Numbered from the stretch's first letter, positions 20,420 through 30,066 are shown. The stretch is 64,000 nucleotides of DNA from Bordetella genomosp. 4 (GCF_002261185.1 NZ_NEVQ01000008.1:62001-126000), one strand, 5' to 3'. A program made the numbers and translations. The notes: generated by a model not told the origin, from the letters alone.

Positions 20420-21643
20420 ATGTCCGCTGGATTGCGCGTTTTTCTGTTTTTCTCGCTGGGGTACCTGGTTTCGTACCTGTTCCGCGGCGTCAATATCGGT
20501 TTCGGGCCCATTCTGGCGCAGGAACTGCATCTGACTGCCGGCGACCTGGGGACGTTGACGAGCCTGTATTTTCTGGGGTTTTCGTTGATGCAAATTCCCG
20601 CAGGCGTGTTTCTGGACACGTGGGGACCTCGGCGGGTTAATGCAGTGATGCTGCTCGTCGCGGCGGCGGGCACCTTGGTTTACGGTTTGTCGGAAACATT
20701 GACGGGCCTCATGGTCGGCCGCTTGTTGATTGGCGCTGGCGTCTGTGTGTGTCTGGGCGCGGCCTTTCAGGCCTTGGCGCAAACCTTTCCATTGGCACGC
20801 CTGCCCATGATCAACGGTTTGGTCATGGCTGTCGGCGGCTTGGGTGGCGTACTTGTCGGGTCGCCGCTTTCCTGGGCGTTGCACAGCAGCTCGTGGCAGG
20901 CGATCAGTATCGCATTGGCAGGTTTCACCGTGGCCGTAGCGGGGTTGATCTGGTTTGGTGCGCCGCGCGAAAGCGCACATCATCGCAGGGCCCCCAGTTT
21001 GTCGTCACAGCTGCGTGGCACCTGGGCCCTGTTGCGTGATGGGCGATATTGGCGCCTGGTGTCCTTGCCGGTGATGACGGGCGGCGCGTTTTACGGTGTG
21101 CAGTCGTTGTGGGTGCGGCCCTATCTGACAGATGTCAACGGTCTGGATGCCGCGCATGCGGCAGGTTTAGTGTCGTTGATGGGCTTTGCCATGATGGCCG
21201 GTAATGTGGGGTTGGGCGCCATGGCTCGTCGCATGGAGCGGCTGGGATTGGGGTTGTATGGGTTTGGCGGGCTATGCATGGTGTTGTTCATGCTGACTCA
21301 GGCGTTGATCATGCTGCGTGCGCCCGTGCCTCTGGAAATGCTGTGGGCTGGCTATGGCGCGTTCGGCTCGGCCAACATCCTGGTTTACGCTTTCCTGGCG
21401 GGCGAGTTTCCACCAGAGTTGTTGGGTCGCGTCGCATCGACGACGAACTTGCTGATGTTCTTGACGATCTTTTTGTGCCAGGTTGGCATCGGCTGGGTGG
21501 TCGACTTATGGCCGGGGCAGGGTGGTACGTATCCGTCGGCCGCACACCTGGCTGCCTGGGGAATCGTGCTGGCCCTGCAAGTAGCGGCTGCGATTTGGTA
21601 TTTCTGGCCGGAAAAGGGCGGCAAGCGGCAGCGTGCTGTGTGA
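20420..21643 (+). CDS. MFS transporter
   Basis: A 407-residue major facilitator with about 12 hydrophobic segments. An N-terminal SLGYLVSYLFRGVNIGFGPI and a GDLGTLTSLYFLGFSLMQIP segment place it near the nitrate/cyanate-type or hexuronate-like MFS groups, but I cannot fix the substrate. It begins 14 bases after yaaA, so cotranscription is likely. It faces the minus-strand FUSC gene. Confidence 0.82.
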   Translation: MSAGLRVFLFFSLGYLVSYLFRGVNIGFGPILAQELHLTAGDLGTLTSLYFLGFSLMQIPAGVFLDTWGPRRVNAVMLLVAAAGTLVYGLSETLTGLMVGRLLIGAGVCVCLGAAFQALAQTFPLARLPMINGLVMAVGGLGGVLVGSPLSWALHSSSWQAISIALAGFTVAVAGLIWFGAPRESAHHRRAPSLSSQLRGTWALLRDGRYWRLVSLPVMTGGAFYGVQSLWVRPYLTDVNGLDAAHAAGLVSLMGFAMMAGNVGLGAMARRMERLGLGLYGFGGLCMVLFMLTQALIMLRAPVPLEMLWAGYGAFGSANILVYAFLAGEFPPELLGRVASTTNLLMFLTIFLCQVGIGWVVDLWPGQGGTYPSAAHLAAWGIVLALQVAAAIWYFWPEKGGKRQRAV

Positions 21644-21769
21644 CGCGTGCTATGCATGGCGAACGCGGCGGCACCATCGATACCGTGTGTCGTCGCGTAC
21701 GGTGACGTCAGCGCTCGTGGACCCGCGGGCGCTGGCCGCTGCGCCCCTGTCGTCACGCGGTCTGCGCAA

Positions 21770-23995
21770 TCAAGACTGAACGGGTATGGCCGACGGACGG
21801 CTTTGCGGCGGATCTGCGACCGCTGTCATTTCCTGGCGGATTTGCGTGGATGCGCGCAGCATCTGCTTGATGGGATACGCCAGCGCCGCCAGTTCGCCCG
21901 TAGTGTCGAATTGAGTGGGCAAGTCCGTCGATGCCGGGCTGCTGTCGTCGAGCAAATCCACCATACCCTTTAGCGCCTTGCGCATCGGTTCGGGCGTCTC
22001 TTTCAATCCCGCGAGCAAGGGAATGGCCGCCGTGATCTGCGAGGCCATGATGTGGTTTTGAATGAGCAGATTGTTGAATTCCGGCACGTTCACCTGATGA
22101 GAGCGCGGCTCGCTCATCATGCGATAGAACGCTTCGGCATAATTGCTGAAGGCAATGTGCACGTTCTTGCGCGCAAGGCGCCAGGAGATATCGGCCTGGG
22201 CGGGTGAGGGCACGTCGTCTGATGGCGCCATGCCCGCGTTTGCCGCCTGCATGGCTCTGACATAGCTCATGCCCGTACGCAAGTATTCGCGATTGGCGTT
22301 GGTGGCCGCGCGTGCCAGCGGCTTCATATAACGCGCTTCCCACCAAGGCAACACGTAGCTGCATATGAGCGCAATGGCGCAGCCCATGGCAGTATCGAGC
22401 GCGCGTTCGCCAATGACCTCCATGGATACTGTGCCCGGGGCTACGAAGTGAAATACCATGACCACGAACAGCGTATTGAAAATCGCGCTCGCCATGTAAT
22501 TCAATTGCACCAGGCTATTGCCCATGATGCAGGCGATGAGCAGAACGCCAAATAGTATGGTCGGCTGAGTCGTGACGTGAAACAGCAGCAGCGCCAGCAG
22601 GCAGCCGATCAATGTTCCCATCAGGCGCCAGCCGTTGCGTTGACGGGTCAATGCGAAGCCGGGCTTCATGATGATGACGATCGTCAGCAGAACCCAGTAG
22701 CTATGTGCCGAGGAGACTTGCGGCGTCATCCATTGGCCGATTAATCCCATCGCCAGTGCGGCGGCCAGCGTGACGCGCACCGCATAGCGGAAATACGGGG
22801 AATCCAGCCGCAGGTTGCTGGTAATCATCCCTATGCGCAGCTCCTGGCGCGACATGAACTGCGTCAGCGATTTGTCGATGCGCAGCTCGTCGGTAGGCTG
22901 CGCATCCATGCGCGCGTCGGTGTGGTCAGCCAGTTTGCTCACGATGCGCGAGGCGTTGCGCAGCCGCCGCAATACTTGCACGATGAGAGCCAGCGTTTCG
23001 GGCTCGCGTTCGCTCATGCCCTGTTGTTTGAACTGTTCGATTTCGTATTCGATGGCGCGCAATTCCGCCTTGGGGCTGCTGCGATACTGCACGGCGCGTC
23101 CGCGCGAGACGTCCAGCGCGATGCGGTTCAATTCCAGCGACATTTTGACCAGCGCGTCACGCATGAATAGCAGGCAATCATGGCCGGCCAGTACTCGGCG
23201 TAACGATGCATAGTCCGTATGCGAGGCGACGAGCGTATCGAGCAACTGGAGCATGTTGACAAACATGTTCCACAGCATGACGCGCTCGCTGTCGCCGTAG
23301 CCGCGCCCTCGCGGCAGTGTGCGCAGCACGATATCGCGTGCTGACTGATGTTTTTCCGTCATCACCGATTGTGATTGGATCAACTCGCGGTAGATGTCGT
23401 CCAGGTCGGTCGTTTCATCGTAAAAACGGCTGCGCGCAGCCATGTAGTCCGCCGTGGCAAATAGCGCTACGGACATGGCCTGACGCTCTTCGCGCAGCCA
23501 GAATACGCGGCTGAAGGCCAAGCTGAACGCCAGATAAAACAGCGCGCCGCCCAAGGTCGCCAAGGCGTGGGGCAACACTTGGCTCGGCGTCATCGGCGAA
23601 TGCATGGTCAGCGTCATGATCAGCAGCCCGCCGAAACCAATCAGGCCGCCGCGTTTGCCAAAGACTGAAAACATCGAAAAAATAAAGCACTGACCGATGA
23701 TCGCCAGCCATAGCAACACAGGGTAGGTCGACGCTGCGCCAGTGAGTGCGACCGCCATCGTGGCCAGTAACGCCCCACCGAGCATCTCATTGGTGCGGTG
23801 CCGTTGAGGACCGCCCGGTTGATCGATGATGGCCAGACACTGTGCGCCAAACGTCGCGACCAGACCAAAGGCGTATTCGCCAAAAATACCGCCCAGCACC
23901 AAGACGGGCAGCAACATGCCCACCCCTTGCCGTACTCCGCCAAAAAAGTAGTGGCTATAAAGAAAGCGCGGAATACTGGCAATACGAAAGTCCAT
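21770..23995 (-). CDS. YccS/YhfK-type FUSC family inner-membrane protein
   Basis: A 741-residue membrane protein with two clusters of hydrophobic helices (about residues 20-160 and 390-520), each followed by a long cytoplasmic helical region. This duplicated layout and the segment WMTPQVSSAHSYWVLLTIVI with TRQRNGWRLMGTLIGCL are typical of YccS/YhfK and aromatic acid efflux AaeB-like FUSC proteins. Probable role is efflux of aromatic or related acids; the substrate is unknown. It stands alone, divergent from the ilv operon across a long structured gap. Confidence 0.82.
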   Translation of the reverse strand: MDFRIASIPRFLYSHYFFGGVRQGVGMLLPVLVLGGIFGEYAFGLVATFGAQCLAIIDQPGGPQRHRTNEMLGGALLATMAVALTGAASTYPVLLWLAIIGQCFIFSMFSVFGKRGGLIGFGGLLIMTLTMHSPMTPSQVLPHALATLGGALFYLAFSLAFSRVFWLREERQAMSVALFATADYMAARSRFYDETTDLDDIYRELIQSQSVMTEKHQSARDIVLRTLPRGRGYGDSERVMLWNMFVNMLQLLDTLVASHTDYASLRRVLAGHDCLLFMRDALVKMSLELNRIALDVSRGRAVQYRSSPKAELRAIEYEIEQFKQQGMSEREPETLALIVQVLRRLRNASRIVSKLADHTDARMDAQPTDELRIDKSLTQFMSRQELRIGMITSNLRLDSPYFRYAVRVTLAAALAMGLIGQWMTPQVSSAHSYWVLLTIVIIMKPGFALTRQRNGWRLMGTLIGCLLALLLFHVTTQPTILFGVLLIACIMGNSLVQLNYMASAIFNTLFVVMVFHFVAPGTVSMEVIGERALDTAMGCAIALICSYVLPWWEARYMKPLARAATNANREYLRTGMSYVRAMQAANAGMAPSDDVPSPAQADISWRLARKNVHIAFSNYAEAFYRMMSEPRSHQVNVPEFNNLLIQNHIMASQITAAIPLLAGLKETPEPMRKALKGMVDLLDDSSPASTDLPTQFDTTGELAALAYPIKQMLRASTQIRQEMTAVADPPQSRPSAIPVQS

Positions 23996-24107
23996 GAACG
24001 GGCCGCTTTGAAGATGTGATGACGCAAGTATAGAAACAAGTGCGGGCGTGGGGGGCGATAGCTGCGTCTGGGCGCGGGCGTGGCGGTACGGGAGGGTTCT
24101 TAAGCCG

Positions 24108-24316
24108 TTTGCGGCGGCCCGGCCGGGATGGCAGGCGGGACTGGTCGGCTGACTCGTCCCCTGAACGGGGACTCGGCCTGCGTCCGTGACTCCTCGGCGG
24201 GCCGGGGGCCAAACTCGCTTCGCTCAAACATGGCCCCCGGACTGCCCCCGCCGAGGAGTCACGGACTGGGCAGCCTCCGACAGTCCCGCCTGCCATCCCG
24301 GCCGGGCCGCCGCAAA
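24108..24316. repeat. Nested perfect inverted-repeat element (209 bases)
   Basis: The outer arms, 24108-24143 and 24281-24316, are 36-base perfect reverse complements. Inside lies a second pair, 24182-24201 and 24247-24266 (20 bases, perfect), and a third pair, 24202-24211 and 24231-24240 (10 bases). A small hairpin, GTCCCC/GGGGAC, sits at 24156-24172. The element is very GC-rich. There is no transposase gene and no clear target-site duplication, so it is either a non-autonomous palindromic repeat or a structured RNA or cruciform element. All arms were checked base by base in the sequence. Confidence 0.85.
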
Positions 24317-24388
24317 CTCACGGTTGAGGAATCGCTTCGGTCCCCGGAGGGCTTTCTTTTTTTATGGGGGCGGATGAGTGTGGGGAAT

Positions 24389-24520
24389 ATGCTAATCGCC
24401 GATTTGCTCCTAATGCCGCAACGCGGTAAATTCGCTCTCTTGCGCCAGTCTGCCTATCCGATGCTGGCGCTCAGGCAAGCGTGCCGCCCAGACTACATTC
24501 CAGGCGCTACGCCCCAGTAA
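24389..24520 (+). CDS. Possible leucine-rich leader peptide of the ilv operon
   Basis: A 43-codon frame starting MLIADLLLMPQRGKFALLRQ is preceded by GGGGA at good spacing. Its first eight codons include Leu four times and Ile once, with two CTA Leu codons, which are rare in GC-rich genomes. A perfect stem GCGCCAG/CTGGCGC (24442-24470) follows the Leu codons, and a terminator-like hairpin lies at 24578-24600. This resembles classic attenuation of branched-chain amino-acid operons, but I can only infer it. Confidence 0.35.
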   Translation: MLIADLLLMPQRGKFALLRQSAYPMLALRQACRPDYIPGATPQ

Positions 24521-24577
24521 TACCTGCTGTTGGCCGCGTCACAAGCGTGTGTTGCCAAGGCTTCCATTTCGACCTCG

Positions 24578-24600
24578 AACGTCCCCGTGGGGCGTTTTGC
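24578..24600 (+). terminator. Terminator-like hairpin in the ilvB leader (possible attenuator)
   Basis: AACG, a bulged T and CCC pair with GGG and CGTT around a CGTG loop, followed by a short TTTT. The stem is short and the T-run weak, so it may be an attenuator or chance. Confidence 0.3.
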
Positions 24601-24774
24601 ACTGCGTTCCCGACGAATGCGTGCCAGGTTGGCAAGGTGTTTGGGTGGCGAGGTTCCGTGAATCTCAAAGCGCCAGATCATGTTGTCGGCGTTGGTATTC
24701 GTTCGGTTGCTGCCGTATCAGGGCGTGCAACAGTCAGGAAAACAGGGCCGGTCCTGAAACAGGAAATGAATATC

Positions 24775-26490
24775 ATGGAAACCATAGGCGCCGATATACT
24801 CGTGCGCTGCCTGGCCGAAGAAGGCGTCGAGCACGTTTTCGGCTATCCCGGCGGCGCTGTGCTGTACATCTACGACGCAATTTTCAAGCAAGACAAATTT
24901 CAGCATATCCTGGTGCGCCACGAGCAAGCTGCCGTGCATGCCGCCGATGCCTATTCGCGCGCGTCGCAAAAGGTCGGCGTATGTATCGTCACCAGCGGCC
25001 CCGGCGTGACGAATGCCGTCACGGGCATCGCCACCGCGTACATGGACTCGATCCCGATGGTCATCATCAGCGGACAAGTCCCCACGGCGGCCATAGGCGA
25101 GGATGCCTTCCAGGAATGCGATACCGTGGGGATCACACGTCCCTGCGTCAAGCACAACTTCCTGGTGCGTGACGTCAAGGATCTGGCCGATACCCTGCGC
25201 AAAGCCTTCTATATCGCCCGCACCGGCCGTCCCGGCCCCGTGTTGGTGGATGTGCCCAAAGACGTCAGCCTGCAGCCGTGTAAATACGTCCCCGCCAAGG
25301 GCGAGATCAGCATGCGCTCGTACGCGCCCGTCAACAAAGGCCACCAGGGGCAAATCAAAAAAGCCGTGCAGATGCTGCTGGCTGCCGAGCGCCCCATGAT
25401 TTACTCGGGCGGCGGCGTCATCCTGTCGGATGCTTCGGACGAGCTGCGCCGCGTGGCTGAGTTGCTGGGTGCACCTTGCACCAACACGCTGATGGGCTTG
25501 GGTGCCATGCCGGCGACCAATCGTCAATTCGTGGGCATGCCGGGCATGCATGGCACCTACGAGGCCAACATGGCGATGCAGCACTGCGATGTGCTGTTGG
25601 CTGTGGGCGCGCGCTTTGACGACCGCGTGATCGGCAATCCCCGTCATTTTGCGCAAAACGCGCGCAAAATCATCCATATCGATATCGACCCCTCGTCGAT
25701 TTCCAAGCGGGTGCGGGTGGATGTGCCGATCGTGGGCAACGTGAAGGACGTGCTGATCGAACTCATCGCGCAATACAACGCCGCGAGAGCCGAAGCCAAG
25801 CCGGCTTCGCAGGAAAAATGGTGGCAGCAGATCGAGGCATGGCGAGGCAAGGAATGCCTGAAATATGCCCCCTCCGACGAGGTCATCAAGCCGCAATTCG
25901 TGGTGGAAAAGCTCTGGGAAGTCACCGGCGGCGACGCCTTCGTGACCTCCGATGTGGGCCAGCACCAGATGTGGGCGGCACAGTACTACAAGTTCGACAA
26001 GCCGCGCCGCTGGATCAATTCCGGTGGCCTGGGCACCATGGGTGTGGGCTTGCCGTATGCCATGGGGGTACAGATGGCGAATCCGGGATCGGAAATCGCC
26101 GTGATCACGGGTGAAGCATCGATTCAGATGAACATCCAAGAGCTGTCCACCTGCCAGCAATATCATCTGACGCCCAAAATCATCTGCCTGAACAACCGTT
26201 TCCTCGGCATGGTCCGGCAGTGGCAGCAGATCGATTACGGCTCGCGCTATTCCGAGTCGTATATGGATTCGCTGCCCGATTTTGTGAAAGTGGCCGAGGC
26301 ATATGGTCACGTGGGTTTGCGTATCGAACGTCCGGCTGATGTCGAGCCTGCGCTGCGCGAAGCATTCAAGAAGCACAAGGATCGCCTGGTCTTCCTGGAT
26401 TTCATTACGGACCGCACAGAAAACGTGTGGCCCATGGTGAAAGCCGGCCGCGGGCTGACCGAGATGCTGCTCGGTTCCGAAGACCTGTAA
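24775..26490 (+). CDS. ilvB: Acetolactate synthase large subunit
   Basis: Catalytic subunit of acetohydroxyacid synthase, a ThDP- and FAD-dependent enzyme making acetolactate or acetohydroxybutyrate in Val, Leu and Ile synthesis. The 571-residue protein begins METIGADILVRCLAEEG, with GYPGGAVLYIYDAI including the ThDP-activating Glu region, the central FAD domain, and the C-terminal ThDP/Mg domain TSDVGQHQMWAAQYY. The usual GDG of the ThDP motif reads ITGEASIQMNIQEL, so Glu replaces Asp. I chose ATG 24775, ten bases after AGGA; ATG 24766 lies too close to it, and the 94 further upstream codons are unlike the family. Together with ilvH and ilvC it forms one operon. Confidence 0.95.
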   Translation: METIGADILVRCLAEEGVEHVFGYPGGAVLYIYDAIFKQDKFQHILVRHEQAAVHAADAYSRASQKVGVCIVTSGPGVTNAVTGIATAYMDSIPMVIISGQVPTAAIGEDAFQECDTVGITRPCVKHNFLVRDVKDLADTLRKAFYIARTGRPGPVLVDVPKDVSLQPCKYVPAKGEISMRSYAPVNKGHQGQIKKAVQMLLAAERPMIYSGGGVILSDASDELRRVAELLGAPCTNTLMGLGAMPATNRQFVGMPGMHGTYEANMAMQHCDVLLAVGARFDDRVIGNPRHFAQNARKIIHIDIDPSSISKRVRVDVPIVGNVKDVLIELIAQYNAARAEAKPASQEKWWQQIEAWRGKECLKYAPSDEVIKPQFVVEKLWEVTGGDAFVTSDVGQHQMWAAQYYKFDKPRRWINSGGLGTMGVGLPYAMGVQMANPGSEIAVITGEASIQMNIQELSTCQQYHLTPKIICLNNRFLGMVRQWQQIDYGSRYSESYMDSLPDFVKVAEAYGHVGLRIERPADVEPALREAFKKHKDRLVFLDFITDRTENVWPMVKAGRGLTEMLLGSEDL

Positions 26491-26500
26491 GGAGGCGGTC

Positions 26501-26992
26501 ATGAAACATGTGATTTCCGTGTTGATGGAAAACGAACCCGGTGCGCTGTCGCGCGTCGTGGGGTTGTTTTCTGCGCGTGGCTACAACATCGAGACCCTGA
26601 CCGTGGCCCCGACCGAGGACTCGACCTTGTCGCGTCTGACGGTGGTGACGGTCGGCTCGGACGAGGTCATCGAGCAGATCACCAAACATTTGAACCGTCT
26701 GGTCGATGTGGTCAAGGTCGTCGATCTGACCGAAGGGCCGCACATCGAGCGCGAGCTGATGTTGATCAAAGTCCGGGCTGTCGGTAAGGAGCGCGAAGAA
26801 ATGAAGCGCATGGCCGATATTTTCCGTGGCAGCATCATCGATGTGACCGACAAGACGTACACCATTGAACTGACCGGCACGCAGGACAAGGTGCAGGCAT
26901 TCATTGACGCCCTGGATCGCAGCGCCATCCTGGAAACCGTGCGCACCGGCGTGTCCGGCATCGGGCGCGGCGAACGGATCCTGAAGATCTAA
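26501..26992 (+). CDS. ilvH: Acetolactate synthase small regulatory subunit
   Basis: Regulatory partner of IlvB that confers valine feedback and raises activity. The 163-residue protein has the N-terminal ACT domain (MKHVISVLMENEPGALSRVV, GYNIETLTVAPTED) and a second ferredoxin-like half (ELMLIKVRAVGKEREEMKRM, then VRTGVSGIGRGERILKI). Length matches the IlvH class. A Shine-Dalgarno GGAGG lies within the ten bases after the ilvB stop. Confidence 0.96.
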   Translation: MKHVISVLMENEPGALSRVVGLFSARGYNIETLTVAPTEDSTLSRLTVVTVGSDEVIEQITKHLNRLVDVVKVVDLTEGPHIERELMLIKVRAVGKEREEMKRMADIFRGSIIDVTDKTYTIELTGTQDKVQAFIDALDRSAILETVRTGVSGIGRGERILKI

Positions 26993-27040
26993 CAGGCATT
27001 TTTGCCTACACCCCTACTGCATTAACTGAATTCAAAATAA

Positions 27041-28072
<1,032 letters not shown>

Positions 28073-28118
28073 GGTCGCATTAGTCCCGCTTTGCCCCGCG
28101 AAGAGGCAGGGCAAGAAA

Positions 28119-28148
28119 GGCATCCTTTCCCAAGGATGCCTTTTTTTT
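28119..28148 (+). terminator. Rho-independent terminator of ilvBHC
   Basis: GGCATCCTT and AAGGATGCC form a perfect nine-base stem with a TCCC loop, followed by eight T (28141-28148). It lies 47 bases after ilvC. Confidence 0.92.
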
Positions 28149-28435
28149 GCCGCCGGGCCGCCCCAAGGCAAAAAGCGCCCCCTTGGGGGGGCAGCAAGCC
28201 GAAGGCGCAGCGTGGGGGGGCGCTTTTTTTGCCGCCGGGCGGACTCAGTAAAGACGCCGGCCTTGGGGCATAAGCCCCGGTGCAGCGCAGTCTCGGCAGA
28301 CCATTGGGTGCCCCGGCAAATTCCGGCTGGCACGCCAGTTGCGATGGGCCAGCAAGCCGTTAGCACGGCGTTAGCGGCCTTTTTTCCTTACGAATGAGTT
28401 AACCTTTCAGCTATTCGCCGCCACTTTTTGTAAAT
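28149..28435. repeat. Intergenic repeat region with a second terminator-like inverted repeat
   Basis: The gap from ilvC to pssA is 363 bases. Beyond the terminator, arms at 28167-28182 (GGCAAAAAGCGCCCCC) and 28216-28233 are near-perfect reverse complements around a GC-rich centre that itself contains G-runs. A direct repeat of seven T plus GCCGCCGGGC occurs at 28142-28158 and 28224-28240. This looks like a dispersed intergenic repeat of the type common in this family, here acting as a further bidirectional terminator. From 28241 to 28435 I see no gene; T-rich stretches at 28380-28430 may hold the pssA promoter. Confidence 0.6.
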
Positions 28436-29209
28436 ATGCCCAATTTTTCAATGCGAGATTCTGAAAATCGTCATCGCAGCATCTATTTGCTGCCCAACGC
28501 CTTTACCACCGCGGCGCTGTTTGCCGGCTTTTATGCCGTGGTGCAGGCGATGAACGATCGTTTCGAAACCGCCGCCATTGCGATTTTCGTTGCCCTGGTG
28601 CTGGATGGGATGGATGGCCGGGTGGCGCGGCTGACCAATACCCAATCGGCGTTCGGCGAACAATACGACTCCCTGTCGGACATGACCTCGTTCGGCGTTG
28701 CGCCGGCGCTGGTGATGTACGAGTGGGCGCTGCATGATCTGGGCCGCTGGGGATGGCTGGCCGCATTCGTGTATGTGGCAGGAGCCGCTCTGCGCCTGGC
28801 CCGCTTCAATACCAATATCGGCGTCGTCGATAAACGCTATTTCCAGGGGCTGCCCAGCCCGGCTGCCGCTGCGCTGGTGGCGGGTTTTGTCTGGCTGGCG
28901 ATCGATAACAAGCTACCCCTTCAGGATGGTGTGCTGAGCTGGGTGGCGTTCGCCCTGACCATGTATGCGGGCGTCACCATGGTGTCGAATGCCTCGTTCT
29001 TCAGCGGCAAGAGCTTTGCCCTGGGCCGTAGCGTGCCGTTCTGGGGCATTTTGCTCGTGGTCGCCGTCTTCGTCTTTGTTTCCAGCGATCCCCCGGTAGT
29101 CCTGTTCGGCCTGTTCGTGCTCTATGGCCTGTCCGGATGGGTAGTGATGTTCTGGCGCTGGAATCGCGCCAGAAAGTTTCAGCAAGAACGCCGCTCGCAC
29201 CCGGATTGA
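28436..29209 (+). CDS. pssA: CDP-diacylglycerol--serine O-phosphatidyltransferase
   Basis: Inner-membrane enzyme that makes phosphatidylserine, the precursor of phosphatidylethanolamine. The 257-residue protein carries the CDP-alcohol phosphatidyltransferase signature: DGMDGRVAR, then eight residues, G, three residues, D, three residues, D (LDGMDGRVARLTN to YDSLSDMTSFG, about residues 57-87). Several hydrophobic helices surround it. Length fits type II PssA. No Shine-Dalgarno sequence is visible before ATG 28436; ATG 28451 (MRDSENRHRS) is an alternative start. ilvBHC-pssA is a known neighbourhood in Burkholderiales. Confidence 0.93.
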   Translation: MPNFSMRDSENRHRSIYLLPNAFTTAALFAGFYAVVQAMNDRFETAAIAIFVALVLDGMDGRVARLTNTQSAFGEQYDSLSDMTSFGVAPALVMYEWALHDLGRWGWLAAFVYVAGAALRLARFNTNIGVVDKRYFQGLPSPAAAALVAGFVWLAIDNKLPLQDGVLSWVAFALTMYAGVTMVSNASFFSGKSFALGRSVPFWGILLVVAVFVFVSSDPPVVLFGLFVLYGLSGWVVMFWRWNRARKFQQERRSHPD

Positions 29210-29284
29210 GCCAGTCCGCATTGAGGCAAAACGCGCATTGCCACAGTCCTGTGGTGTGCGCGCCCTAAGGACTGGAAAACCTCC

Positions 29285-29806
29285 TCAGCGCCAACGCCTG
29301 TCCTCGTCGTACAACGGGTCAGGCCCGGGATGAAAACGGGTCACGCTATTGCCGTCTCGTCCCATGTAGACGTACATCAGCGAATTCCATACGCCCGACT
29401 GCTTATAGCGATACGCCCAGACGGTTTCGCGCACGCTGGGCAGGCCTACGCCCGAGATATCGGCCGGCGGGCCGAACTCGCACTGCACTTGCTCCGCCGT
29501 CATGCCTTGCGCCAAATGCTGCTTGAAATAGGGATCGGTCAGGATAGGAACGATCTGCTCGGTGCGTCCGTCGGCAGTGAGATCCGTGCCCCAGGCATAC
29601 TGGCCGGACGGCTGGGTGGTCCAGATGACGCGATGCGTGCCGTCGGCCCGGGTGCATTCAAAATTGGGCCGGCCAAACTGGCTGGTAACCTCGGCCATCG
29701 GGGCGCCGGGCGGCACCTGGGCAAGATTGGCGCAGGCTGACAGGGCACCGAGCGCGGCGGTCAGCGCCACGGCGCGGCTTGCCAAGCGGTAAATATGACG
29801 GGGCAT
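29285..29806 (-). CDS. Predicted outer-membrane lipoprotein, SmpA/OmlA-like fold possible
   Basis: A 173-residue lipoprotein: signal peptide MPRHIYRLASRAVALTAALG followed by the lipobox LSAC. The mature part has two similar halves, PPGAPMAEVTSQFGRPNFEC and LAQGMTAEQVQCEFGPPADI, each resembling the start of a SmpA/OmlA (BamE-like) unit. This two-fold pattern is visible directly; a role in envelope assembly is only inferred. GGAG at good spacing before ATG 29806 decides the start over an upstream ATG at 29833. Confidence 0.75.
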   Translation of the reverse strand: MPRHIYRLASRAVALTAALGALSACANLAQVPPGAPMAEVTSQFGRPNFECTRADGTHRVIWTTQPSGQYAWGTDLTADGRTEQIVPILTDPYFKQHLAQGMTAEQVQCEFGPPADISGVGLPSVRETVWAYRYKQSGVWNSLMYVYMGRDGNSVTRFHPGPDPLYDEDRRWR

Positions 29807-29905
29807 GGCGATTCTCCGGAGGGCGGCGGCCATGGGGCCAGCACCCGAAAAGGGCGGCCAGACGACGGGTATTCCGGCCTAGTAGGGTAATTCTAGCGAA
29901 TCGGC

Positions 29906-29911
29906 TATAAT
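29906..29911 (+). promoter_or_regulatory. Probable -10 element of the rpsO promoter
   Basis: A consensus TATAAT lies 178 bases before rpsO. No good -35 hexamer is seen at the normal spacing. Transcription from here would give a leader of about 170 bases. Confidence 0.45.
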
Positions 29912-29921
29912 TCCATCCTTG

Positions 29922-30066
29922 ATTTGCCCGGCTATTGTGTATGGCCGGGCAAATTGATATTGAACGCACGTCAAAAAGTTGTACAAAAAGTCGTATTTCG
30001 CGCATGCCAGCGCCTGCGCAACTGTTTGCCGTTTTTAAAACCACGGTAGGGCACCTCGGCCCTGCC
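29922..30066 (+). promoter_or_regulatory. rpsO: Structured rpsO 5' leader
   Basis: Two hairpins lie between the putative promoter and rpsO. The first, ATTTGCCCGGC with GCCGGGCAAAT (29922-29932 and 29944-29954), has an eleven-base perfect stem. The second, GGTAGGGC with GCCCTGCC (30045-30052 and 30059-30066), contains a G-U pair next to a G-C pair, the kind of element S15 recognises in known leader RNAs. It ends ten bases before the Shine-Dalgarno GAAGAGG. Autoregulation by S15 is inferred. Confidence 0.45.

Larger units (their letters stand above)
24000..24774. other. Long intergenic region between the FUSC gene and ilvB
   Basis: This 775-base gap holds a nested inverted-repeat element (24108-24316), a possible short leader peptide (24389-24520) and terminator-like hairpins before ilvB. 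Open frames run through the region, but none resembles a known protein. Promoters for both flanking genes must lie here; I could not fix their hexamers. Confidence 0.6.

Noticed and set aside
24128-24388. Upstream extension of the open frame through the inverted-repeat element
   Set aside because: The translation is Arg/Gly/Pro-rich and dictated by the palindrome; only the downstream short part has a plausible start.
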